Shown: piece by piece, positions 24,801 through 36,800 of the stretch | Layout: each line of letters begins with the position of its first letter | How positions within the stretch are numbered: position 1 is the stretch's first letter | Source of the DNA: Capitulum mitella | Lineage: Eukaryota > Arthropoda > Thecostraca > Pollicipedomorpha > Pollicipedidae | NCBI GenBank assembly: GCA_030062745.1 | Contig: CP099844.1 | Coordinates: 26,970,596 to 27,034,595 of the forward strand | Direction: 5' to 3' | Length of the DNA: 64,000 bases | The notes under the pieces: model-generated | What the model was told of the DNA's origin: nothing | The model's input: the letters and a program-made list of their open reading frames with translations, nothing else | Database searches by the model: none | Program-made: the position numbers and the translations under genes

Positions 24801-27800
24801 CACGCCGCTGATGCCACGGGCCAAAAATCTACCGCCATTTTCAATTTTGCCTGGTGTTTGCGTGTTTTACTTTCAGTGGCGTATTCGATGTGTTTCAGTC
24901 GAATCTGAGTAGGCCAGCAAATGGAAAATACCTGCTGTACATTCCCGTCAAGGTGCATAAGGCGCCGAAGAGCCGCCTGAAGCTGGGCAGGGGGCGCGAG
25001 TGGCACGCCTGAGCTGTGTTCTGCTCCGTCCCGACCCCGACACTGCGTGCCGCAGGGCGAGCCCGGCAAGGACGGCAAGCCCGGCGACGCTGGCCCGCCG
25101 GGGCCGCGCGGCGACGCCGGACGGGACGGACCCATGGGCCCCATCGGACCGCCGGGACCGCCCGGCTCGGCCGGGGCGCGCGGTCCGGTCGGCCAGACCG
25201 GCGCCAGAGGTTTCCAGGTCAGCCGACACTGCTGCTGGTGATAGCTGATAGCAACTGATTTGAAGGCTGATGCCGGCAGCCTCGCTGGAAGTGTCTGCAA
25301 CTGGACGACGACCAGGAATCTTACGTCACTGTTTGGAGCCTGTAATCTCCTTGGGAGTCTGGCCGCTTGTGTCAATAGCTTTAAAACTGCGCCATTCGTG
25401 CTGGTGCCTTCGTGTTGCGTCTTCTGTCGTTTTTCCTGCGTGCCGACTTGGGCACCTGAGAAAACAGATGTTTTTGTCAGAGCGTTTCATACCATGACCT
25501 CCGTGCGGCCTACTGCTGTTGCGTGGTTACCCGGACAGGGACCGGGCTGACCATAGCTAACGTTGCCCCGGCCCCTCGCCGCTCAGGGACCACCAGGCAC
25601 GCCTGGCAGCCCGGGCAACCCCGGCAAGGACGGCGAGCCGGGCCTGCAGGGTCCCACAGGCCCCCCGGGCGAGAGCGGACCTAGAGGATCGCGAGGCTTC
25701 AGAGGTAAAGCCCCACCCAGTCCGGATCCGACATTCTGCAGCGCTGGCTCCTGGAAATGGATCCTGAGATTGAAAGCAGATTTGAGACCTGAAAGCAACT
25801 CCTTTGGGACGAACATGGAGGGGTATTTTACGGGTTGTTTTACCGGTAAAATGCCGGCAAAAATACACATGAGTGCATGCCTGAGATGTGATCCTTCCTC
25901 TCATTCACCCACCATCTGGTCGGTTCGGTAATTCGGTGCTGCCATCTATTTCTAGGCGAACGTGGCGCCATGGGTCCGCCCGGAGAGGCGGGCGCCCGGG
26001 GAGAACAGGGCGCCGTCGGACCAGACGGCCCGCCCGGACCACCCGGACCTGCCGGAGCCAAGGGGCACCGGGGAGGACCAGGACTTGTGGTCAGTGTCAC
26101 CGCTGGCGCCGCGGTCACGGGCCTGGGGTCGGGAACGCGTTCGCGGCCACTTCTTGGGCGCTTTCGTGTGTTTTCGCAGAAATTAGCGTCCTGTTCAGTA
26201 TCCGTAGACATCGGACTTAATTTTGCGCATCACACGTCGCAAATTGAGACCAAGAAACGACTTTTGGCGACGATTTCACTTGCAAGTATAGCGCCGAACA
26301 GCCGCTGCGTAATTTCAATTTTCTTATTTTAGGACTCGCACAAACGGTTTTGCTACAGATAACTTCTTCCTTTATTTGTTTTATGTTGCAACGTCGCACC
26401 CGGAAGCTGACAGGTGTAAGATCTTTCTCCCGCCAAAACGGCTGTGATTCTGACGCCCTGCACCGCTGCCTGCAGGGCTTGCCTGGAAAAATGGGCCGCA
26501 CCGGGCCGCCGGGACCGAAGGGCGAGGCCGGCTCGCAAGGCAAGATCGGACCGGAGGGTCCGGCCGGCCGGCCCGGCCCACAGGGCATCCAGGGCGAAAT
26601 GGGCCCCGCGGGTCCTCCAGGACAGATGGGCGAGCGCGGAGAGACCGGAGCGCCCGGCCCGCCCGGCGAGCTCGGCAAGCCGGGTCTGATGGGCGCGCGC
26701 GGCCCGCCCGGCCCGCAGGGCCTGCGCGGCTTCCCCGGACAGCAGGGCATCACCGGTTCCACCGGACCCAAGGGCCAGCAGGGCCTGCCCGGACAGAAGG
26801 GCTCGCAGGGCAGCCCGGGAGCCGAGGGTGAGTCGGCCACGACGTGAGCGACATGTGGCTTAGTTGATGCTGGAAATGTGTTGCCAACACGGAGAGTTGT
26901 CCGTGACTGAGACTGCCTGGACCCAGTTGGAGGCTGCTGTTTTGTTCTCGTGACTGACCGCTGCGGCTGGTTGTGCACAGGGAAGCCTGGCAAGCCCGGT
27001 CCGCCCGGCCCGCTCGGTCTGACCGGCGCCAAGGGCTCGCGCGGCGACCCCGGCCCGGTGGGCCCGCCCGGCGCGTCGGGCGCGCCCGGCCGGCCCGGCG
27101 AGCAGGGGCCGCAGGGCCTGCAGGGCGCCACCGGCCAGCCGGGCTTGGCCGGCCTGCCCGGCCTCAAGGGCGCCCGTGGCGACCGCGGCCAGCCGGGCCA
27201 GCGGGGCTCCGCCGGCAACCCGGGCAGGCCGGGCCCGGAGGGCATCAAGGGCAGCGCGGGCGCGCCGGGCCTGCCGGGCCTGATTGGACCGGTCGGCCCG
27301 CCCGGAGCGGCCGGCGAACGGGGCCTGCCCGGACTGCCCGGCGGACCCGGAACCAAGGGACCACAGGGACCGCGCGGATCACCGGTAATGGGCGGCCGCA
27401 CGTGCCCGAGCGTTACAGACTTGTTTGCCCGGACGCGGGCTGATGAATGCTGACTGTCTTGGGCCGCTGTTACTCATGAGTGTCTTTAGTGAGCATTAGC
27501 AGTGATTGCTCTTAATGATGTTCACTTTGCCGTGATATTGCGACACCTTAAGCGTCTACCTTTGCTCTCGTCCGTTTGAGGCGGCTGTCGGAGCATTTGC
27601 TGTTATCTGTGAGTCTGGCCAGGAGCTGGAGGCCTGGACAGGAACTGACGACTCGTCCCGCCCTCAGGGAGAGCCTGGCGAGCCGGGACAGCGCGGCCTG
27701 GAGGGCCCCAGCGGCCAGCCGGGCCTGCGCGGGCCGCCCGGGAACCCGGGCCCTGCCGGCGAGCAGGGTCCCACCGGGCCCGAGGGCAAGATGGGCCCGC

Positions 27801-30800
27801 CCGGCATCAGCGGCCGGCCTGGCGACAAGGGCCCGCCGGGAGACGTCGGTCCGCCGGGTCTGGCCGGTCCTCCGGGCCTGCAGGTCAGCGGCGACGCGGT
27901 GCCGGGCCGGCCGCCGCCGCGCGCTGTCCTCGCCGACCCGCTCTGACCGTGGCAGGGGACGGTGTCTGGTGAACGTAATGACGCCGATCGTGTCAACTCG
28001 GCGGTGATAGTGGTGAAGTGTTGATTGATTGAAATTCCTAGGTCGCAAGTCACGTCATGCTGAGTTTATTAGTTATCAGGGGTGCTTCTCACTCCCTGGC
28101 TGAAGTCGGGGGTGCTTCATTGTAGTGGTTATTTGCTTATTATTTTGCAGGTCAAAAATGTAATAAGCCCACTTTATGGATTACCTGTCTCGCCGCATGA
28201 GCCGGTGCCGATTTTTGTGTGCATCTTGCTTGTGACGGCTGTTCCAGATCACAACACGTTACGGCAGCCAGCTGTCGACGGCAGCGCCTCAGCGACAACA
28301 GCCGGATGACGTTGCCATGACGACCGCTAACAGAGCGCGCCTGTCCTCAGGGAATGCCGGGACCCGTCGGCCCCTCCGGTCCCACCGGAGAGAGGGGCGA
28401 ACGCGGAGAGCCGGGAGTGCAGGGCGTCGAGGGGCCGACCGGCGAGAGGGGCAAGCAGGGTCCGCCCGGCCTGCAGGGCCCCAGGGGCGAGCGCGGCGTG
28501 GAGGGCCCCAAAGGCGGCAAGGGCCACAGAGGACTGCTCGGTCTACAGGGCCTGCCCGGACCGGCGGTGAGCACAGTCCGGCCGCGTCCGCAGGCGCAGC
28601 AGAATTCCCCACAGAATTCTGCCCCGTCAGAATCGTACTCCGGTCTCAAAAACGTGCAGCTTCCGTGGACACCTTAGACGCTTATCGTTCCTGAATCATG
28701 ATCGAGAAGTGATATATATATGCATATATATACACCAGACGATGATAACATTACCCATCAGTTTTGATTGAATTACACTGAGTGGGTTAACCCTATAACT
28801 GGATAAAATTAACATAAAATGCACGCATATTTTCATTGTGACTGGGCTCTAGTATTAAAACAAACACCCCTTTTGATTTTCTCAAGAGCCAAAACTATTT
28901 TCCGCATTCTGCTTATTCTTCAGTGAGGTCAATGCACCTGATCCGTCGTTTGCCTAACGTGCACGGTCTCTCCGCCTTCCAGGGTCCCACTGGCGAGAAG
29001 GGCCCACCTGGCTCCCCGGGCACGCCCGGACCCCCTGGCGAGCCCGGCATGAAGGGCCCGGCCGGCATGGACGGCCTGCCGGGGCCGCAGGGCCTGGAGG
29101 GGCCGCCGGGTCCCCGCGGACCGTCGGGAGACACGGGCCGGCCCGGCCAGGCCGGCGCGCCGGGCCCGGCGGGCCCACCCGGGCCGCCCGGCGAGTCGGT
29201 CGGCTTCGACATGGCTGCCCTGCAGGCGTTCATGCAGCCGCAGCCTAAGGTGAGACTGGCGCCATGACCAGTGCCTCGTCCTCCCGGGCGAGTGGACCGT
29301 AAGCAAGGACGCTTTTTCGGAACACAGGACCTACAATTTTTTATGCCCGCAGAGTTCTGATGTGGGGAACTCCGTCGTAACTTGATCATGATACGAACAG
29401 ATATGCCGATGTCAATAGCGATGTCAATTTTGGCGTTCAAATCGAGAGCATAGGTCATGGCTCAGCGGTAAAGGTAGAGGCGGCGGCTGACTTCTCGCCA
29501 ACCCGCGTCAAACCCACCGACGATGCGACCGCCGCGGGCCGACCACCCCTTTCTCTCCCCCCCAGGGACCGGACCCACTCAACAGCGACGAGCCGGCCCG
29601 CTTCGGCAAGGACCTGACGGACGACGAGCGCAAGGAGATCGTGATGATGGCGTACAAGCAGCTGCAGCAGCGGTTCAAGACGTTGGTCAAGCCAGACGGC
29701 ACGGCCGATGCCCCGGCCAAGACCTGCCGAGACCTGGCCGTCGCCTACCCGGACAAGGAGAACGGTGAGGCCGGTCAACGCCGGCCGAAACCCGGCGCGG
29801 ACACGGAGGCGGCGAAATCGTGATTCGTCGGAGGGAAAAACGTGGCCGCATCCGAGCTCCGTCCGCTGTCAGTGGTGTTCGCAGGCGTGCCACATGATTT
29901 GCATAAGACGAAAAAAGGCACCTGCGGGCAGAGAGGAGGATGGACAGTGGTCGAATTTTATTGTTGTAATGGGAGGCATCAGGACCATATTTAGGCACTG
30001 AGCATGATACTAGTAGGCCTATCGTGCAAACATGACAAACATGATGATGATGCTTGCCAAACACTTATCCCACTGAGGAAGCCGTAGCGGGTTGTGCCGA
30101 AATATTTTGGTTTTTATAACATCAGAACCCTTCACAATTCGCGTTTACACCGAAAAATTCATTGGTCAGCAACCGGGTAAAAATGCCATTACAGACCCAT
30201 ATGAATTTGCCTGTTTCGTTCTCCCGCTAGTCTTGCGCCTGCTGTTTCATCCGGCCCCCGGAAACCAGAGTCATTTGTCTTTTCATACTACGACATTCAT
30301 TAGCATTTGCCGTATCCAGTCTATGTACGAAGAGTCCCTCGGCGTGCTCCACCCACGTTCCGCTTGACACTGACTTGTTTGCGCGCCGCGGGTAGAAAGC
30401 GTTAACTCTTCTCACCCGCTCGCAGGAAACTACTGGATCGATCCGAACGAGAGCGACAAGAAGGACGCGATCCTGGTGTACTGCGACCTGGGCCGGCGCA
30501 TGAGCTGCCTGAACCCGGAGCCGGCCGTGTCGCCCGAGCTGAGCACCTCCAAGCGCAGCCGCGAGCACCAGTGGTTCTCGGAGGACATCGAGGGCGGATA
30601 CGAGGTCAGCAGGCGGCGCCGGCCGGCCCGTGGCCGCAGGGCAGCGGCCACGGGCCGGGGAAGAGCTCAGCTGGGCTTGCTGCAGCGCGGGAACGCTCAG
30701 AGGATTTGCCCGTCGGCGATGATTTTAATATTTTTTTCCGTCCTTGACCTACAAACCAAGCCTGTTGATCCGCTCGGTAATCGTTGGGCATGGAATGCAA

Positions 30801-33800
30801 CGGCGAGATCGTACATTTCCAGCTGAGACGAGAACTTACCTTCTCAGTATTTTCGTTTTTCGTTGCCATCTTGCCAGCGCACTCGATTTCAGGCGTTCCG
30901 GAAGCGGCCGGCTGATTTCTCCTCTGTTCGCAGTTCGCGTACAAGGCGGACGCGAACCAGATCGGATTCCTGCAGCTGCTCTCCACGCGCGCCGAGCAGA
31001 ACGTCACCTACCACTGCCGGAACCACGTGGCCGTGTACAACCTGCAGCGCCAGACGTACCGCGGCAGTCTCCGCCTGATGAGCTGGAACGACCAGGAGAT
31101 CTTCGCCCGCGGCCGCAACCGATACGAAGTGCTTTCGGACGGCTGCCAGGTGAGCGGCCGCCGATCAGCTGGGCACGGTCGGGGTCGACAGTCGGACTGT
31201 CAGGATCAGTTGAAGTCAGTCGAGGTCAGTGGATTTCGGCTGGAGTCAGAAGGGGTCAGCGGTCGGCCAGTCGGGGTCATTTTGGGTCAGCAGTAGGTCG
31301 TTCGGGGTCAGTTGGGGTCAGCCGGGACCAACTGTGGTCAGTCGGGGTCAGCCGCCGGACAGCTAGGGACTGTTCGGGGTCAGCAGTCGGTCAGTCTGGG
31401 TCGACTGGGGTCAACAGTTGGTCAGTCGTGGTCAGTTGAGGTAAACCGATCGATTAATCAGGGTTAACTGAGGTCAGCCTGTTGGTGCGGGGTGGGGGGA
31501 GGGCAGCCGAATCACGATTTTTTGCCGCCTCTTTTGGACATGACGGGTGAGCTTTACCATGTTGCTGGTCCCAACCACTGTAATGACCCATTCAAACAGC
31601 CGTAGTACATCTGCAGCCTGTCAGGGACGTATGCAAGGCTCTTAAAAAAAAAAACAAACGATGAAGACACCAGTTCACTACCTTCTCGCGCTGAGTACGG
31701 TGGGTGTTGGCCGCCCCCTGGTAAAAAGTCGGACCTCTATGGCGACCGAGACGAAGATAAAGAGCTAAGCATCCTCTATTCCGAAAGGCTGTAACGGAAT
31801 AACTCTGACCCGTCTCTGCGTCGGCCATACCGACAGCGCACACAAATTTCGACCGAGCAGATATCCTCACGTGTGAGAGGCGTTGGAACTTATTAAGTGT
31901 GAGGCATATGTTTGTCGACTGCTCTCTGCTCAGCTCAGAAGCACAGAGATTCTTTGGACGCTCCGCGACTCCGGCATCGTTTACAGGGGAATTTCCTGAC
32001 ATTGAAGTTTGTGTCACAACGCAGTTTTTAGCTGCGATTGGACTGAACGTCATTAATTCTCCCCAATAGGCGCCTACTACCATGTAAATGAACTTCTTGA
32101 TTAGATAGTCCATGTAACCATCGCAAAATGGCCGCGATAGCCGAGGCGCTGTATAAAACCCAATCATCATCACCTCTATGGCGGCTATCGACGGCTCGGT
32201 TCATGGTCTCGGTGTCCCTGCTGTTCGCGCCTCGCCGGTCGTTAGCGCTGCAGTCGGCAGGTCGCGCCGACCAGGGGCTCTGCTGGCACAGCGGGCGCCA
32301 TTATTCTGCGGACGGACCGGCGGGAGTTGCACCACCGCGCCGGCCCTGGGGTGCGGTAAATCATGCCCCCTCTGGGCCCGGGTGAAGGCCGAACGGCCCG
32401 GCGTTTGTCATGGAAGGACCGCCATCTGTTTACGTGCTGGTCCGCTCCTTTGTTCTGTGGCGAAGAGATGCCAACGGCAGTCGGGTTTCCTGAAACTGGC
32501 ATGACCCGATTCGCTTGACTTATCTGTTTTCGTCAGCGGCACGGCTGCTCACGTCTTTTTGGACTGTCAAAGCATGACACTGGTCGGCTGTTCCCTTCCC
32601 GTCCTTGTAGCGGAGATATGGAACGATGCCATCGATACCATACTTCGCAGAGGAATCACAGGTCTGCTTTGCTCCCACGAACTCGTCGCCGTGTGACGGA
32701 TGAACGCGGACCGTCCGCCCGTCCGCGCGCCGCCCGCGCCGCCCTCGCCGCCCGGCGCCGCCGTAACTCACGCGCCCGCTATCGGAAGATCGGGTCGTGC
32801 GGCGCCGATCAGCCGTTCGCGGGGCGGCCGGCGGGGATGGTTATCGCCGCTGACGTCTCTGTCCGCCGACGGAGGCGACGTCGAACGGTCCGCCGCGCCG
32901 GCACCGGGCGCGGGCCGAGCGCCGGGCTGCCCTTGCGTCACGTGCGCCGCCCCGCCCCCGCCGCCGCCGCCGCCGCCGCCGGCCGCTCGGGCCGTGTCGT
33001 AATGTTTGTAGTGGCCACGGACGGCGCTGCATGCGCGCGGTCGTGGCGACAATTGGCCACGCCGCGATGTCCTCACGGCGCGCGACGGCCGTAGGTATCC
33101 TCACGGCGCACTGCTGACAGAGATGTCCTTATGGCACACGACGGGCAGAGACGTCCTCACGACATACGGCGGACAGAGACGTCCTCATGGCACACGACGG
33201 GCAGAGATGTCCTCACGGCGCACTGCTGACAGAGATGTCCTCACGGCACGCGACGGGCAGAGATGTCCCCACGGCATACGGCGGACAGAGACGTCCTCAT
33301 GGCACACGACGGGCAGAGATGTCCTCACGGCGCACTGCTGACAGAGATGTCCTCACGGCACGCGACGGGCAGAGATGTCCCCACGGCATACGGCGGACAG
33401 AGACGTCCTCATGGCACACGACGGGCAGAGATGTCCTCACGGCATACGGCGGACAGAGATGTCCTCACGGCACACGACAGGCAGAGATGTCCTCACGGCG
33501 CACTGCTGACAGAGATGTCCTCACGGCACGCGACGGGCAGAGATGTCCTCACGGCATACGGCGGACAGAGATGTCCTCACGGCACACGACAGGCAGAGAT
33601 GTCCTCACGGCATACGGCGGACAGAGATGTCCTCACGGCGCACTGCTGACAGAGATGTCCTCACGGCACACGACGGGCAGAGACGTCCTCACGGCATACG
33701 GCGGACAGAGATATCCTCATGGCACACGACGGGCAGAGATGTCCTCACGGCATACGGCGGGCAGAGATGTCCTCACGGCACACGGCGGGCAGGGATGTCC

Positions 33801-36800
33801 TCACGGCACATGGCTTACACAGATGTCCTCAGTCACGGCTGGCAGTGACATTCTCGATGCGCGGTTGGCATAAACATTCTCGGTGCGCGCGTTCGAGTCA
33901 CGCTGAGACGACCTCCTGTCAGTGTGCGGCGGTTACCCAGGATGTGGAGCCGGCAGCCGGCAGACCTCCAGAGGACGCTGAGAAGCTGAGGGTTTGTACA
34001 GTTCCGCCTTCTCGCTCCAGTTTTTCAGATCTTGCTCTGCCACGCCGCTGCAGGCGACAAATATATGAGACCAGAACAGCAGTCGGAAAGCAAGACAGAA
34101 GCAGTAGCGGAAGACATTGAGCCAGACCTGTGTCGCGTACATAACACCATTGTTATGGAAAATTAAACATGATCGGGACCCGTCACTCCTCATAATGTAT
34201 CCTTCTGGAGATCTGTCCTTTCACTGGGTGCTCGGACTTCTGGCAAGTACGGTGTTGGCCCCCGTTGATGCATTTTAATATGTCGACACTGAAAGAATGC
34301 TTAACAGCATTGTTATTTATGGAGGCGTAGAAATTCCGACACAATGAGTCTTCTTAACAAATTCGGACGGCACGCCGCTGAACTGGACACAAAACCTCTT
34401 GCGGCGATATCGGAGACTGCGGGGTGTTGCGTCTCCTCTCTCGTTGGCCGTTCCCAGCGTCCCTCTCGGACGGAACAACATTGCACCACCGGGGGATGGC
34501 ACGGAGGCATTCAAGGGCCGGTCGTGCGGCAACCGCGCGCCAGCTTGCGCTTTCTCGACAGGACCTGTCACAGTGGCCGGCGCAGCGGGCCCTCGACGCA
34601 TGCTAATGGCCCGTGCAGGCTGGGATCGAGACCGGGCGACCGCCGCTGGCCTGCGAAGTCGGCCGAACGACGAAGCAACGCGCCGGCGGCGCGTGGCACG
34701 GTTGACAGGGGTCGTCTGTAATGGCCGATGGTCCATGCAGACCGGCCACGACCGTAGACATGAACGATAGCAGTGGAAGGGGCGGTGTAAGGAGCTATCT
34801 AGCCTGAAAGATATGACGTTAACGCTATGGCATCGCATGGAAAAAGACCATTATCGATTTGCTTTCCTCGAACACCCACTGAAAGATGTCACATCCGCTG
34901 GCCACTGTTTAAATGCGAAGGGTCAAGCTTGGCTATAGGGATAAGCCGTGAATCCACCACGCAATAAAAAAGCGAATAAAAACCTTGGCCGCGTATTCAC
35001 GAGGCCGATCAGGACCGTGAAAGTTCTGTCGAGACGTTATTTAACAAGCCTGATGTGGCTGTGGTCCGGTCCAAGGAGTGTCGTTAAGCCGTGATCATCA
35101 CGTGACGCACTCGCTTCGCAATGTTCTGTTCTATTGCCAGCACATCTCCGCACGCCAACGCCGGAAGAGCTGCCTCAGTCGCTGAGGACGGCCCCTGCGG
35201 GCATATTCCAACGTGCCGGCGATCGACCGCACAACGAGAAACGGCTGGAGAACGTGCCAGACCGTGCCGCTGATTGCCGGTAACATCATCCGTCTTCTGA
35301 ACTGTCAGAGAGCGCAAATTAGGGACCGAAAGCCAACGTTAACAAATCTATTTTCCATGAGCCGCTGCCGCCGTGTCGCGGAGCCGGACAGAGGTGCGAC
35401 CCTGGCCGGAGTTGGGATGCAGGTCCGGGCGCGACAGGCCGTCATATTGGGCCATCGCTCATTCGTCGGCCGCCGGTAATGGAGGGACTGCGTCTCACTA
35501 CATCACTACCTGTCTGACCCCCGCCGTCGGCCTGGCTCGGGGCCTCTCATCACGTCCCCCCGGCACCGGCGACTTGCCCCATCGACAGAGGGTCGGTCCC
35601 GTCCTCGGTCGAGCCGCCCGAACACTGCCTCCCCCCCCCCCGTGGAGCCCGTCCTGCCGCGGGGGACCGGGCGAAGGTCGGTCCGAGACCGTCAGAGAAG
35701 CGTCTTCAGTTCGTCACCCGGGACGGCTCGACGGGACTCGTCTGCTCTGCAGAGCGGTCGCTGCGGCGGGCGAGCTGTCGCAGCTCGCCCCATTCCCTGG
35801 TGCCGAGCGAGCCCGGTTCAAGGCGTTCACAGCCACCGGCCGCCAGCGGTGACCGCGAGGGCTACGGGACGTGCGAGCAGAAGGTCTCTGGTCGTCTTGG
35901 ATCATCTCTTGCTGTTCCTGGCCGACTCCGACCATCTGACCGTCCCTGGCAGTCCGGCCGTCTCTGACATCTTTGACCGCCTCTGGTCGTCTCTGGTCTG
36001 GTCTGGTCTGGTCTGGTCTGGTCTCTGGTCATCTCTGACCGTCTCTGATAGTTTCTTGATCGTCTCTAACCGTCTCTGACCGTCTCTGACGGTCTCTTGG
36101 TCATTTCTGACCGTCTCTGGTAGTCCCTTGATCATCCCTGACCGTCTCTGACGGTCTCCTGATAATCTCCGGCCGTTTCTGGCTGTCTCTTTCTGCAGTC
36201 GGTCGTCTCTGGCCCGATCGCCGTCTCTCTGTCTCTTGGGCTCCGCGAAGTTACAGACTAGCTGTGGTCAGTCATGTTGCGGCTGATGCTATCAGAAAAT
36301 GAATACACTCAGTCAACTTCGGGATAGGTGGCGAGACAAAACTTAGATCCAAGGCCATGTCTTGTCACTAAAGCGGTCTTCGAAGTCTGTTTACCTAAAA
36401 ATGCGACAAAAATCACTATTTTTGTGAAATCGATGGATAATAATGCGAGAGGCATTGTTCGGAGCTCAACAGCTAACACCGGGAAGTGGTGTGTTATCTT
36501 GGAAGCGCGGTGCTTTTACGTTTCAGAGGAGAGTTTGGAGGCTGGGGCGCCCGGGAAATGCCGATCGCCCCCTCACCATCACGGCTTACAGATCCAGTCG
36601 TGCTTCCACAATCATTAGTGCTGAGTGTGTATGAATGATATCGTTAGCCACGTAAGCGGCACAGCAGTGAGAAACCGCCAAAGCAACCAGCACCATCTGT
36701 TCGCTTAATGTACATACCATTGATTAATGGCGCGAGTCTTGGTCTTTATCACCGTACAAGAGGGTATGCCTCCTTACAGCAGAGGGGTTATTGAAAACAC

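Noticed and set aside
26217-27401. 394-codon frame (-) rich in Gly-Pro
   Set aside because: It is the antisense shadow of collagen helix exons; GGN/CCN codons keep the opposite strand open.
29450-29525. tRNA-like segment before collagen exon 20 (GGCTCAGCGGTAAAGG ... GTCAAACCC)
   Set aside because: The B-box is imperfect and stems do not pair; too weak for a tRNA or SINE call.
31592-32173. 193-codon minus-strand frame
   Set aside because: It is antisense to the LINE 3' relic read on the plus strand, whose motifs are recognisable.
33187-33873. 228-codon open frame (+) rich in [12 protein letters not shown] repeats
   Set aside because: It is produced by the 27-bp minisatellite; parallel frames in other phases are equally open.
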